From DATLLJ01 sp965229885 (GTDB taxonomy: Bacteria > Acidobacteriota > Vicinamibacteria > Vicinamibacterales > CAVVIG01), in assembly GCA_965229885.1 (NCBI GenBank), contig CBDDJX010000003.1:1612001-1676000 (forward strand): DNA of 64,000 nt, given 5' to 3'. The translations under genes and the position numbers were made by a program. Positions 15,912 through 25,363 of the stretch are shown here, one piece after another. Each line of letters opens with the position of its first letter. The first letter of the stretch is position 1. A model generated the notes under the pieces. It worked only from the letters and a program-made list of their open reading frames with translations, was not told the DNA's origin and made no database searches.

Positions 15912-16958
15912 ATGCGTCGTAGATACTACGTCTCAGTCGGTGTCATGGTGACCGCGCTCGCGGTCGTATCGTTCGAGGCGCTCACGGTTGGTCAGGCGCC
16001 AGCGCCCACCGCCGCACAGAACGCACAGAAAGAGAACGCGGCGCCACGTACGAGCGACGGCCGTCCGGACCTCCAGGGCGTCTGGGACTTCCGGACCGCA
16101 ACACCGTTGAAGCGACCAGAAGAGGATGCAGCCGTGGAATCGGTGCTGACGACCGACGCGCAAGTGGCTGCATTGAAACAGCGAATCCAACAAAAGCGAC
16201 AGGAGTCTGCCGACAAGGTTACGGTTGGGGTCGACAACACCATCTGGTTCGACCAGGGGGACAAACTGAACGATAACCGGACGTCGCTGATCATCGACCC
16301 ACCGGAAGGGCGCTTTCCCCCGTACACCCCTGCGGGGCAGAAGAGATTCGACGAGCAAGCGGCAGCGGGGAAGCGGCTCGGTCAAACCGTGGCCGCCAAT
16401 CCGGAGGACTTCTCTATAGCCGATCGGTGTCTGCTCGGCTTCAATTCTGGCCCACCCATGATTCCATCCATTTATAACAACAACATGCAAATTGTTCAGA
16501 CCAGCGATCATGTCCTGGTCATGAACGAAATGAACCACCACGCCCGCATCATCCCGCTCCAGGATCGCCCGAATCTACCATCCCAAGTTCGTCACTGGCA
16601 GGGCGACTCTCGCGGCCGCTGGGAGGAGGATACGCTGGTCGTCGAGACTACCAATTTCAGAGAGGCCAGCAGTGGAGCCCCCGCGGGGCCCTCTGCGATT
16701 AAGCCGAATCCGGATGAGAACTATCACCTGATCGAACGTTTCACTCGCGTCGACGCGAACACACTTCATTACAGATTCACGGTCGATGATCCCACCATTT
16801 GGACGAGCCCCTGGACGGCGGAAATGACCATGACGCTGGGCGATGGACTGATCTATGAGTTCGCGTGTCACGAAGGAAACTACTCCATCGCTAGCATGCT
16901 GAAGGCCGCACGCCTCGCAGAAAAGGCGGCTGCCACCAAAGGGACCAGCGCAAAGTGA
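15912..16958 (+). CDS. Secreted paralog A2 (DGRPDLQG family), unknown function
   Basis: 348 residues. Signal peptide to about residue 27. Blocks in order: TSDGRPDLQGVWDFRTATPL, DNRTSLIIDPPEGRFPPYTP, CLLGFNSGPPMIPSIYNNNM, GDSRGRWEEDTLVVETTNF, RYRFT-like VDDPTIWTSPWTA, YEFACHEGNYS. It matches A1 over its whole length, with an extra 10-12 residues before the RFTRVDANTLHY block. No cofactor site seen; the conserved Asp/Glu/His (IDPPEG, CHEGN) are candidates for a metal site. Separated from A1 only by the truncated TAT fragment. Confidence 0.82.
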   Translation: MRRRYYVSVGVMVTALAVVSFEALTVGQAPAPTAAQNAQKENAAPRTSDGRPDLQGVWDFRTATPLKRPEEDAAVESVLTTDAQVAALKQRIQQKRQESADKVTVGVDNTIWFDQGDKLNDNRTSLIIDPPEGRFPPYTPAGQKRFDEQAAAGKRLGQTVAANPEDFSIADRCLLGFNSGPPMIPSIYNNNMQIVQTSDHVLVMNEMNHHARIIPLQDRPNLPSQVRHWQGDSRGRWEEDTLVVETTNFREASSGAPAGPSAIKPNPDENYHLIERFTRVDANTLHYRFTVDDPTIWTSPWTAEMTMTLGDGLIYEFACHEGNYSIASMLKAARLAEKAAATKGTSAK

Positions 16959-17099
16959 TGCTCGCACGATCAGGTGCTTGCTAACGGAGACCCGACGGCT
17001 GGATCGCCGATGCGGTATGGTGTAATATTGTGGCGTTTCGTCCGGACTTGAACGCATTCGAATGAGCGGCGCGACTCGGACGTGAAAGTTGGGGGGCAC

Positions 17100-18266
17100 A
17101 TGAAACATCGATTCCTCGCGTTGAAGGTTATGGTCATGGTCGTGATCGCCATGGTGGCGATGGCAGGTGTCGTTCGCATGTCGACGGCAACAGCGGCCCA
17201 GGCGCTCGAGACCTCCTGGAACGAGCCGGACCTGCAGGGCATCTGGACCGACGAAGTCCAGACACCCCTGCAGCGGTCGGCAAAGTTTGCCGGCCGCGAG
17301 GTCCTGACCGATGCAGAGATTGCCGAACAGGACAGGCAGCGAGGAGGGAACCCGGGGAATGATAGGCGCGCGGCGCCCGGAAGCGAAGCGGACGTCTCTG
17401 GCGCCTACAATGCGGTATTCACCTCTCGGAAACACACGGGTCGGCGCACGTCCATGATTGTGGATCCGCCCGACGGGCGCATACCGCCCCTCACGCCTGA
17501 AGCACTGGAGCGGGAACAGGAGTGGCGCGCGTTCTATGCCGCGCTGGTGCAACCCACGAACCGGTGCAAGGAACAGCTGCCTGGATGCAAAGGCCTCGAG
17601 TACGATCCAAACGCGAAACCCAGGCCGCTCAAGTACTACCCAGCGATTGGAAAATACAATCGTTCCGACGGTCCGGAAGACCGGGGCCTCAGCATTCGGT
17701 GCATGTCAGGTAACCTGCCGGATTTCCGTGGCTTCCGTCAGATTGTGCAGTCGCCGAAGAGGGTCTCGATTTTCTACGACACCGGACAAGGCCAAGGCTG
17801 GCACCGAACAATCCCTGTGGACGGAAGTCCGCATCTCCCGCAGTCAGTCCGTTCATGGTGGGGCGACTCGCGCGGCCGTTGGGAGGGCAATACGCTGGTC
17901 GTCGATGTCACCAATTTCAACGGCAAGACCGAATTCCCGAGTTCGGGCGTCCCATCCTACAATGTGGGAACCACTAAGGAGAACCTCCATCTCGTGGAAC
18001 GCTGGACCCGCACTGGCCCGGATACGCTCGAATACGTCGTCACTCTGGACGACAAGACGACGTGGACGAAACCGTGGACCGTCAAACAGGAGTACCGCAA
18101 GCAAGAGGATAAGTACAATCGAATCTACCGGGAGCCACGGTGCCACGAGGGAAATATGGGGATAATCGGCGTGCTCGCAGGCACGCGCAAGCTGGAGGCC
18201 GACTTTGCCGCGGGACGAGGCCCCGATCCGGCCACGCTGAACGTCGTCACACCGCCGCGCGAGTAG
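17100..18266 (+). CDS. Secreted paralog A3, unknown function
   Basis: 388 residues from ATG 17100, which follows GGGGGG; GTG 17082 is less likely. An N-terminal signal or anchor (to about residue 37) is followed by EPDLQGIWTDEVQTPLQRS, GRRTSMIVDPPDGRIPPLTP, GDSRGRWEGNTLVVDVTNF and PRCHEGNMGI. It is longer than A1/A2 because of an insert of about 40 residues after the PPDG block (two cysteines, NRCKEQLPGC). The C-terminus extends past CHEGN. Same strand as A1 and A2, with a 141-base gap that may hold its own promoter. Confidence 0.8.
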   Translation: MKHRFLALKVMVMVVIAMVAMAGVVRMSTATAAQALETSWNEPDLQGIWTDEVQTPLQRSAKFAGREVLTDAEIAEQDRQRGGNPGNDRRAAPGSEADVSGAYNAVFTSRKHTGRRTSMIVDPPDGRIPPLTPEALEREQEWRAFYAALVQPTNRCKEQLPGCKGLEYDPNAKPRPLKYYPAIGKYNRSDGPEDRGLSIRCMSGNLPDFRGFRQIVQSPKRVSIFYDTGQGQGWHRTIPVDGSPHLPQSVRSWWGDSRGRWEGNTLVVDVTNFNGKTEFPSSGVPSYNVGTTKENLHLVERWTRTGPDTLEYVVTLDDKTTWTKPWTVKQEYRKQEDKYNRIYREPRCHEGNMGIIGVLAGTRKLEADFAAGRGPDPATLNVVTPPRE

Positions 18267-18351
18267 CGGGATCCATTCGGCGGCGGCCAGTAACTGTTTT
18301 CTGCGCACTGCGTCCCGCGCTGGCCCGTGGGACCACTCGAAAGGATGAAGC

Positions 18352-19323
18352 ATGCGGAACCGGGTCGGGTTGTCGATGATCGTCGTAGCCGTCGCAGTCG
18401 CGATCGTCGCCGTTGTGAACGGGCAGAACTCGGGCGAGGGTCAGCGGCTGGCGCGACTCGACGGACATCCGAATTTCAGCGGTGTCTGGCAGGCCTTGAA
18501 TGAAGCGAATTGGGATCTCGAGGCGCATGCGGCACGCCCAGGCTTCGTGACGCAACCGGGAGTGCATCCGCTGGCCGAAGTGCCCGCCGCGCCCGCGCTG
18601 GCCCTGGGCGCCGTCGGCTCGGTGCCTGGATCGATCGGCGTCGTCGAAGGCGGGGCCATTCCGTACCAGCCGTGGGCGCTCGCACAGAAACAGGACAACC
18701 AGCAGCACTGGCTGGATCGCGACCCGGAGGTCAAGTGCTTTCTAACCGGGGTGCCCCGGTCCATGTATCTGCCGCACCCGTTCCAGATCACGCAGGGCAG
18801 TAGCAAGGTCGAGATCCAGTTCGCGTATTCGAGTTCAGGGCGGATGATTCACCTGGATAAAGTGGACCCGCTGCCAGACGATGCCTACAACGGCTTCTCA
18901 GTGGGCCGCTGGGAAGGTGATACGCTCGTCGTCGACACGACCGGATTTAATGGCAAGACCTGGTTCGATCGCGCAGGCAATTTCGCGAGCGACGCGCTGA
19001 AGGTCACCGAACGCTTCACGCCGGCCGGAAACCTCGACGACATGTTCGTGCTTCGATACGAGGCCACCATTGACGATCCGAAGGTGTTTACGCGCCCATG
19101 GAAGATCAGCATGCCGCTCTATCGGCGAGTGGAGCCGAATGCCCAGCTGATGGAATTCCGTTGCGTCGAGTTCGTCGAGGAATTGGCGTTTGGCCACCTG
19201 CGCCGGGAGCAGCTGGTGGAGCACTACGAAGGCGAGACGCTAGACATCGTCATCACGCGGAAGATACCGACCGACCCGGCGATCCTCTATCAGCGAGACT
19301 ATGTGATGCCGCCGAGAGAGTAG
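18352..19323 (+). CDS. Secreted paralog B1 ('GVWQALNEANWDLE' family), unknown function
   Basis: 323 residues, signal peptide to about residue 25. Subfamily B blocks: HPNFSGVWQALNEANWDLEA, VVEGGAIPYQP, REVKC-like DPEVKCFLTGVPRSMYLPHP, GRWEGDTLVVDTTGFNGKTW, FDRAGNF, FTRPWKISMPLYRR, EFRCVEFVEELAFG. It shares the GRWEGDTLVV core and domain order with subfamily A, but has VxEFxEE in place of CHEGN at the end. It has a 40-residue C-terminal extension absent from the other two B members. A strong terminator follows. Confidence 0.82.
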   Translation: MRNRVGLSMIVVAVAVAIVAVVNGQNSGEGQRLARLDGHPNFSGVWQALNEANWDLEAHAARPGFVTQPGVHPLAEVPAAPALALGAVGSVPGSIGVVEGGAIPYQPWALAQKQDNQQHWLDRDPEVKCFLTGVPRSMYLPHPFQITQGSSKVEIQFAYSSSGRMIHLDKVDPLPDDAYNGFSVGRWEGDTLVVDTTGFNGKTWFDRAGNFASDALKVTERFTPAGNLDDMFVLRYEATIDDPKVFTRPWKISMPLYRRVEPNAQLMEFRCVEFVEELAFGHLRREQLVEHYEGETLDIVITRKIPTDPAILYQRDYVMPPRE

Positions 19324-19351
19324 CAATCTGACGAGGTTGCCCGGATTACAG

Positions 19352-19390
19352 AAAATGGCCCAGTTGGCACGAGCGACTGGGCCATTTTTC
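19352..19390 (+). terminator. Rho-independent terminator after paralog B1
   Basis: Stem AAAATGGCCCAGT / ACTGGGCCATTTTT with an 11-base loop, followed by T residues, 29 bases after the stop of B1. It closes the A1-A3-B1 run on the plus strand. Confidence 0.9.
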
Positions 19391-19450
19391 TTTGGGGCAG
19401 CTTCTGGGTAACCCATCGGTCACCGTAGTACTTCTGCTGGGGGAGGCGCT

Positions 19451-19662
19451 ATGGCGGTTGAGCTCATCACCGCCCAGCCCGATGCGACGCTGGCGGAGTT
19501 ACGGGACGTCGTGCTCGAGACACCCCGACTTCAATCCGATCGACTCGCCTTCGCCAAACTGAAAGCGTTGCTGCGCGCAGGTTGCGCACTCCCACTGAGT
19601 GCGCCAACTACGTCCGACACTGCGGCTATCGAGTCGCTACAGCGTTATGGAAAACGCTCTAG
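19451..19662 (+). pseudogene. Internally deleted IS630-type transposase remnant
   Basis: Starts like an IS630 helix-turn-helix (AVELITAQPDATLAELRD), then jumps straight to the C-terminal DDE end. HPDFNPI and LAFAKLKALLRA appear in adjacent frames, then CANYVRHCGYRVATALWKTL, stop 19660-19662. The middle (two of three catalytic residues) is gone. Its stop region overlaps the stop of the opposing metallo-hydrolase. It is a different subgroup from the IS630 at 13.1 kb. Confidence 0.6.
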
Positions 19663-20582
19663 TCGTTGGCGGCTTTCCGCTGCTCGTCGAGGATCGCGTG
19701 GAACATGGCCTCTTGGACGTCCGCCTCAACCGTGCAGCGGGCAGGGTCGATGAAGGGATTGCGGCCGCCGCTCCGGACTTTCGCGAAGTTCTCCTGCATG
19801 CTGTAATACGACGGGTGGTCGCCGAGCAGCACGTCGCACGGCAGGGCGCGCACGATCTTGAACGAGCGGTTGAACTCCTCCACGACCGCGGGCGTCAGGA
19901 CGTTCGGCGGGCGCAAGCTACAACCGAACATCACGTTGTACGTTTCGCCGTCCTCCTGCACCTTCATCGTCCAGGTTGTAGAGCCGCGCGTGTGGCCTGG
20001 CGTCAGATGTGCGACGAGCGTCGTGCCACCGAGCGTCACCTCTTCTTTGTCATGCAGGAGCTTGTCGATCGGGTGCTCTTTGCCGCCCGGCTTGATCGTC
20101 CGGAGCGCTGGCGCGTCCTCGGCCATCACCATCACTTGCGCGCCGGTCAACTGCTTGACCAGGGCATTGCCTTCCATATGATCGCCGTGTGCGTGGTTGC
20201 CGAGCACGATCTTGATGTCGGAGAACTTGAATCCCAGTTGCTCGACCGACTTCTGAATCGTTGGTACGTTCCGCTCGTACGTGCTGTCGATGAGGATATG
20301 TCCTTGTGGTGTCACGACGAGAAAGGAGCTCAGGGTTCTTGTCCCCACGTAGTAGACATTGCCGACGATCTTGTGGGGAGGGAATGCCGTCGTCTGATCC
20401 TCCGGCGTGCCCATGTTGCGCGTCAGGACCGAGCGCGGCGTATAGGTTTGCCCGTGAACCGTGACCGCCGGATGGTCGGGCTGTGGTGGCCGAGCCTGCG
20501 CCTGGCTCGTGCGTGGGCTCGCAGCGAGGAGAACCGTCGTACTGAGACACGTGAACACGTATAGCCTGCAGATTTTTATCAC
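19659..20582 (-). CDS. Exported metallo-beta-lactamase-fold hydrolase, subclass B3-like
   Basis: About 307 residues with a signal peptide (ending TSQAQA). The zinc ligands of the fold are all present: NHAHGDHMEG (HxHxDH), LTPGHTRGSTTW, and GDHPSYYS as the third histidine, matching the layout of subclass B3 beta-lactamases and related hydrolases. GTG 20582 is chosen because GGAG lies six bases upstream; the frame also has a TTG at 20594. Whether it hydrolyses beta-lactams or another ester or amide cannot be told from sequence. It lies among the secreted paralogs and may act on their substrate. Confidence 0.85.
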   Translation of the reverse strand: MIKICRLYVFTCLSTTVLLAASPRTSQAQARPPQPDHPAVTVHGQTYTPRSVLTRNMGTPEDQTTAFPPHKIVGNVYYVGTRTLSSFLVVTPQGHILIDSTYERNVPTIQKSVEQLGFKFSDIKIVLGNHAHGDHMEGNALVKQLTGAQVMVMAEDAPALRTIKPGGKEHPIDKLLHDKEEVTLGGTTLVAHLTPGHTRGSTTWTMKVQEDGETYNVMFGCSLRPPNVLTPAVVEEFNRSFKIVRALPCDVLLGDHPSYYSMQENFAKVRSGGRNPFIDPARCTVEADVQEAMFHAILDEQRKAAND

Positions 20583-20645
20583 TGTGGTCTCCAAAACTCA
20601 CGACACCTTTTGGTTCTTCGGGTGTGGATTGCCGCGATGCGATTG

Positions 20646-21068
20646 TTATTTCTTCTCTGAGGGATCACTGCCGTCATTTGGTGCGCCTGTGCCAGATGAC
20701 CCGAGAAACAGCTTCCGCCCATCCGGCAACAGGACATTCCGGCCGTTGCAGCGCAGCGACCCGTCCTTTGCCTGATACCCGTCGACGAGGACCTCCGTTC
20801 CCACCTTCAGCGAATCTTTCGTGAGGCCCCGACGGTAGAGCGTGTTGGGTGTGCCGGTTTCGACCATCCACGATTCGACGGTCCCGTCGGGCTTCTTTGC
20901 GTCGATGTGAATCCACGCGTGCGGGTTGATCCATTCCATCTTCGTGACCACGCCCTTAAACTTGACCGGGCGCTTGTCGTCGAATTCCGCCGAGAACGCG
21001 TGATGTGCCAATAATGGCACTCCGCTCAACAGCAACCCGAGACCGGCGACTGCTAACTTTGCGCGCAT
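20646..21068 (-). CDS. DUF6152 family exported protein
   Basis: 140 residues from ATG 21068, eight bases after AGGAGG. Signal peptide ending LLAHHAFSA. The conserved block FKGVVTKMEWINPHAWIHID, then TPNTLYRRG and GTEVLVDGYQAKDGSLRCNG, identifies DUF6152, a small OB-like beta-barrel of unknown role. The H-H pair after the signal and the NPHAW motif could bind metal. Members are often encoded beside secreted proteins of the paralog A/B type, as here. Confidence 0.85.
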   Translation of the reverse strand: MRAKLAVAGLGLLLSGVPLLAHHAFSAEFDDKRPVKFKGVVTKMEWINPHAWIHIDAKKPDGTVESWMVETGTPNTLYRRGLTKDSLKVGTEVLVDGYQAKDGSLRCNGRNVLLPDGRKLFLGSSGTGAPNDGSDPSEKK

Positions 21069-21453
21069 TGCATTAGCCTCCTGAATTCTTCTCACTAAGC
21101 TACCGAAAACCACATCCGTCACAGTACCCCGTCACGCCCCAGACGCCTGACCGCCGAAGGGGATGATACATCATCTCGTCGCACTTGACGACGCACGATT
21201 CATGGTAAGCTTCCGCCGTATCTGCCGCCAGATATTTATGGCTTGGTCTTCGTTCAGAGATGACAATCATGAAGGAATCGACCGAACGCGGACGGCCAGC
21301 TTGGCTGGTATTTGCGGGCTCCCTACAAGGCAGTGTTCTTGCTTTGCCCGGAGGCACGGACATCTGGAGGGGCGTGGGCACACAGGAAATCAAGCGCCGA
21401 AAGGCCAAGTCCGCAACTGGCGGCGTACTCATCACAGCAAGGAGCTGCCCAAC

Positions 21454-22323
21454 ATGACGAACCGGTCGAAACAAGTGCGTGTCGCTCTGACGTCTGGGGC
21501 GGCCGCCACCATCCTGGCGCTCACCATCCCCTTGGCGGGCCAGGCGCCAGCCTACCAAGTGCCGCGTCTCGCCGACGGCCACCCCGACATGAACGGGATC
21601 TGGCAGGCGCTGAACGAGGCCAACTTCGATTTAGAGGCACACGTCGCCAGGCCGGCGATGGCCCTTCGGCCAGGGCCCTATTATGGTGCCATCCCCGCGG
21701 CAAAGGTCGTTGCGCTCGGCGCAGTGGGCGCCGTGCCGGGCAGCCTGGGGGTGGTCGAAGGGGGAGCGATTCCGTACAAGCCCGAGGCCGCCGCGAAGAA
21801 GAAAGAGAACCAGGCGCATTGGCTTGAGCGCGATCCGGAAATCAAGTGCTACCTTCCGGGTGTGCCGCGCGCCACGTACATGCCCTACCCGTTCCAGATC
21901 CTTCAGAGCACGCAGGCGTTCTTCATCGCGTATGAATACGCGGAAGCGGTCCGGAACATATATCTGGAAGACCCCGGCCCGGCGCCCGTCAACACGTGGA
22001 TGGGGCAATCGGTCGGCCACTGGGAAGGCGATACATTCGTCGTCGAGGCGAACTCGTTTAACGATCGGACCTGGTTCGATCGCGCGGGCAACTTCCACAG
22101 CGACGCGCTGAAGGTCACTGAACGCTACACCCGGACCAGCCCAGACCTCCTCCAGTATGAGGCCACGATCGAGGACCCCAACGTCTTCACGCGCCCGTGG
22201 AAGATAAGCATGCCGCTTTACCGCCGGGTGGAGAAGAACGCTCGGCTGTTCGAATTCAAGTGCATCGAGTTCGTTGAAGAATTGTTGTATGGACAATTTC
22301 GAAAAACCCCGCTGAGCCGTTAA
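21454..22323 (+). CDS. Secreted paralog B2, unknown function
   Basis: 289 residues from ATG 21454 (AAGGAG upstream); the frame is open further back but lacks a signal. Signal peptide to about residue 29. Same block order as B1: HPDMNGIWQALNEANFDLEA, VVEGGAIPYKP, DPEIKCYLPGVPRATYMPYP, GHWEGDTFVVEANSFNDRTW, FDRAGNFHSDALKVTERYT, FTRPWKISMPLYRR, EFKCIEFVEELLYG. Ends soon after the last block. Very close to B1 and B3 throughout, so recent duplication is likely. Confidence 0.82.
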   Translation: MTNRSKQVRVALTSGAAATILALTIPLAGQAPAYQVPRLADGHPDMNGIWQALNEANFDLEAHVARPAMALRPGPYYGAIPAAKVVALGAVGAVPGSLGVVEGGAIPYKPEAAAKKKENQAHWLERDPEIKCYLPGVPRATYMPYPFQILQSTQAFFIAYEYAEAVRNIYLEDPGPAPVNTWMGQSVGHWEGDTFVVEANSFNDRTWFDRAGNFHSDALKVTERYTRTSPDLLQYEATIEDPNVFTRPWKISMPLYRRVEKNARLFEFKCIEFVEELLYGQFRKTPLSR

Positions 22324-22419
22324 CCCGGAAAGATAAGGTCGGGCTTCTGCTCGTCCCAGAACTCGCGGTACCAGCATCGCCCTCGGAATGCGGTTATTGT
22401 GCGCGAAGGAGATACGCGT

Positions 22420-23556
22420 ATGACGAAGAGGAAGCTGGCGGCTCTCGCCGTGATGTCACTAGTCGTCGGCGTTGGCATGAGCTATGGAACGTTGACTCGC
22501 GCGGCACCCTGGGGCGCAAAAGCGGCTGACGGAGTACCCACGTTCCAGGTAGATCCCGAATGGCCGAAGCTCCCCAATAACTGGATCATGGGCGACCCGG
22601 CGTCGGTCAGCGTTGATAGCCACGATAACGTATGGGTTCTCCAGCGCCCGCGGACCCTGCCGGTCGAGAAGAGGGATCGGGTGGCGCCGCCTGTGCTGGA
22701 GTTCGACAAGAACGGGGTGTTTGTCCGGGCATGGGGCGGGCCGTCCGACGCCTACGAGTGGCCCGATAACGAACACCTGATTCACGTGGATTACAAAGAC
22801 CGTGTTTGGATCGCCGGGAACAATCCGGCCGCGCAGATCAAAGCGACTACGCGATCGGATGACATGCTGCTCCAGTTCTCGACCGAGGGAAAGTTCATTC
22901 GGCAATTCGGTCATCGCGATTCGAGCAAGGGCAACAGCGACACTACGAACATGAACGGGCCCACCGAGATGGTCGTGTATCAGAAGACCAACGAGGCGTT
23001 CATCGCCGACGGGTACGGCAACCAGCGAGTGATCGTTTTGAATGCCGACACGGGCGCATTCAAGCGCATGTGGGGCGCGTTCGGCAACGCCCCCGCGAAG
23101 GTGACGCCCGCGCCCCCTCGCGTCATGGACGGCCCCGGTCCACAGCAGTTCGGGATCGTGCATTCCATCAAGATCTCCAACGATGGCCTGGTCTATGTGG
23201 GCGATCGCGGCAATAGCCGCATCCAGGTGTTCACGCTCGACGGGAAGTACCTCAAGCAGGGATTCGTGGCTCGGACATCGAAGAACGCAATGACGACTGG
23301 CGGACTTGCCTTCTCGCAAGACCCGGAGCAGCGCTTCATATACTCAGCGGATCAGGGGAATGGGCACGTCCACATCCTCAACCGCCAGACGCTTGAAGAA
23401 GTTGGCTATTTCGGCGAGGAGGGCAAAGCCCCAGGGGACTTTCATGCTGTCCACCATCTTGCGACAGACTCGAGGGGCAATCTCTACGCGGTGGAAGTAC
23501 GAGGAGGCAGCCGCGTCCAGCGGTTGATGTTCAAGGGGATCAAGCCGAGGTCGTGA
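22420..23556 (+). CDS. Exported NHL-type six-bladed beta-propeller protein
   Basis: 378 residues from ATG 22420 after GAAGGAG. N-terminal signal (to about residue 30). The rest is repeats of the NHL/propeller kind: ASVSVDSHDNVWVLQRP, VLEFDKNGVFVRAWGG, IADGYGNQRVIVLNADTG, VYVGDRGNSRIQVFTLDGKY, LATDSRGNLYAVEVRGGSRV. Such propellers bind sugars, peptides or lactones, and some are peptidylglycine lyases or lactonases; no specific site is clear. It follows B2 by about 100 bases on the same strand and may be co-transcribed. Confidence 0.8.
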   Translation: MTKRKLAALAVMSLVVGVGMSYGTLTRAAPWGAKAADGVPTFQVDPEWPKLPNNWIMGDPASVSVDSHDNVWVLQRPRTLPVEKRDRVAPPVLEFDKNGVFVRAWGGPSDAYEWPDNEHLIHVDYKDRVWIAGNNPAAQIKATTRSDDMLLQFSTEGKFIRQFGHRDSSKGNSDTTNMNGPTEMVVYQKTNEAFIADGYGNQRVIVLNADTGAFKRMWGAFGNAPAKVTPAPPRVMDGPGPQQFGIVHSIKISNDGLVYVGDRGNSRIQVFTLDGKYLKQGFVARTSKNAMTTGGLAFSQDPEQRFIYSADQGNGHVHILNRQTLEEVGYFGEEGKAPGDFHAVHHLATDSRGNLYAVEVRGGSRVQRLMFKGIKPRS

Positions 23557-23599
23557 GACGGGGTTTGGGAAGGAATTCCCTTCGAAGTCCTGCTCTGTG

Positions 23600-23771
23600 T
23601 TTGGGCGAGCTCGCCTCGGCGATTTCACGACGGCAGCCTGCCGAGCCGCTGGCTGCCGGAGATCTCGTCAGCTCCGGAACGCTGACTGATTCGCATCCAA
23701 TCGCCGCAGGCGAAACGTGGACGGCAGTCGTCGAAGGTCTCGACCTTCCGGGTCTGACTCTACGCACCTGA
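23600..23771 (+). pseudogene. 3' remnant of 2-keto-4-pentenoate hydratase
   Basis: The frame ends with ASAISRRQPAEPLAAGDLVS, then SGTLTDSHPIAAGETWTAVV and EGLDLPGLTLR. This is the closing segment of hydratases of the MhpD/FAH type. No upstream domain exists, since the preceding gene ends at 23556. A leftover of a lost aromatic or sugar catabolism gene. Confidence 0.6.
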
Positions 23772-24105
23772 ACCGCGATATCGTATCCGAGCGTCGCGAA
23801 CTCCTCCCTGACGTCTCCGCATTGCTCTCGACCTTCGCCGAGTCGATTGGTCGTGATGGGCGGTGGACGCTTGACCGTCGCAAGGCTGATCAGCCGCTCA
23901 ACCTCGAACCACCCTTCGCAAGACTACCGCGTAGGTACAAAGGTGGGCGCCCTCCAATGAAAAAAGTGTTGGCCCACGAGCGGTAGGCGGGTGTTGGCGG
24001 CGATGGCCAGGTCGGCGCCCGGTTCGATCTCGCACCTGGGCGAGGGAAGTGCTACGTGCTTGAGGACGATCGACTCGCGTCTGACGTCAAACAGGACACA
24101 CGGAG
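23772..24105. other. Intergenic, no gene recognised
   Basis: About 330 bases between the hydratase remnant and the end of the transporter gene. Open frames on both strands have no family resemblance that I recognise. No terminator hairpin was seen for the transporter. Confidence 0.4.
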
Positions 24106-25359
24106 CTACCCCAATTGCAGTCGGCTTGTGGGGTCCAGCCAGCGGCCCCGAATGGGCTTGAGAACGAACCACGCGAGCAGCGCTGTCGCGAAATCCATCC
24201 CGATGATGACCGTAAACACCGGGATCCACGATCCGGTGGCTTCGTGAAGAAGCGCCGCAACCGGCCCCCCCAGGACCGAGCCCACTCCCTGCGCCATGTA
24301 GAGGAACCCGTAATTTGTCGTGGCGTAGCGCGTCCCGTACGTGTCTGTCAACGTCGACGGGAACAGCGAGAAAATCTCGCCCCAGCCGAAGAAGACGACG
24401 CCCGACATCACCACGAAGACCACGGGATTGTTGCGAAAAAGCAGCCAAATGATTGTGGCCACACCTTCAAGGCCGAAGGCGATGAACATGGTCTTCTCCC
24501 GACCAATGCGGTCGGAGACCCATCCGAAGAAGGGCCGGGTCAGGCCATTGGTGACTCGGTCGATAGACAGCGTGAGCGGCAGTAGCGGCAACCCGAACAC
24601 GAAGGCTTCGACCAGACCAAAATCCTGCGTGAACGCGCCCTTCTGCGAAATGACCATGAGGCCGCTGGTTGACATCATCGTCATCATGAGGAACATCAGC
24701 CAGAAGATCGGCGTCCGCAGCATCTCCTGCGGCGTGAAGCTCCGGGAACTCTCCGGCTGAGACGGGCGGCGGGGGCGCTCACGCTGCAACGCCACCCAGG
24801 CGGAGTCAGGGCGTTGGAGGCCTTGTGCGGCAATCAGCCCAGCGACACCGAAGATCATCCCGAACTCCAGCAACACGTGCTGGTAGCTCGTCGTCTCCAT
24901 CATGCGGGCGATCGGAAACGTCGTCAGCACGGCTCCGAAGCCGTATCCGGCCGCCACCAACCCGGTGGCTAAGCCCCGCTTGTCGGGAAACCATTGCACC
25001 ATGTGCCCGACGACGCCGATGTAGACGATGCCGGTGCCAAGCCCGCCGAGCAGGCCGTAGCTCAGGTACAGCCCGGGCAACGAGTTCGCGGAGGCGGCGA
25101 ACACCCAGCTCAGGCCGGTCAGGACGGCACCCAACGACAACAGGACTCGCGGTCCGAAGCGGTCGACCAAATACCCCTGGGACGGAGCGAGAAAGGTCTG
25201 CACCACGATCAGGATCGAAAACGTCACCTGCACCTGCGCCAGCGACACGCCGAGCGCATCGGTGAACGGCCGCGTGAATAGGGCCCACACGTACTGGGGG
25301 CTCGAAATCATCATCATGCAGGTGACGCCGAGGAGCAGTTGAATCCAGCGGTTTTGCAT
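24106..25359 (-). CDS. MFS transporter, oxalate/formate antiporter (OFA) type
   Basis: 417 residues, 12 predicted membrane helices. Features of the OFA family: the opening SSPQYVWALFTRPFTDALGV, YLVDRFGPR between helices 2 and 3, GTGIVYIGVVGHMVQWFPDK before helix 5, and FGWVSDRIGREKTMFIAFGL between helices 8 and 9. These carriers exchange small mono- or dicarboxylates across the inner membrane; the substrate here is unknown. It begins four bases after the gamma-glutamyltransferase gene, so the two form an operon. Confidence 0.85.
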   Translation of the reverse strand: MQNRWIQLLLGVTCMMMISSPQYVWALFTRPFTDALGVSLAQVQVTFSILIVVQTFLAPSQGYLVDRFGPRVLLSLGAVLTGLSWVFAASANSLPGLYLSYGLLGGLGTGIVYIGVVGHMVQWFPDKRGLATGLVAAGYGFGAVLTTFPIARMMETTSYQHVLLEFGMIFGVAGLIAAQGLQRPDSAWVALQRERPRRPSQPESSRSFTPQEMLRTPIFWLMFLMMTMMSTSGLMVISQKGAFTQDFGLVEAFVFGLPLLPLTLSIDRVTNGLTRPFFGWVSDRIGREKTMFIAFGLEGVATIIWLLFRNNPVVFVVMSGVVFFGWGEIFSLFPSTLTDTYGTRYATTNYGFLYMAQGVGSVLGGPVAALLHEATGSWIPVFTVIIGMDFATALLAWFVLKPIRGRWLDPTSRLQLG

Positions 25360-25363
25360 GCGG

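Noticed and set aside
23924..24448. Minus-strand frame overlapping the end of the transporter
   Set aside because: It is an alternate frame of the OFA transporter gene for most of its length, without family resemblance.
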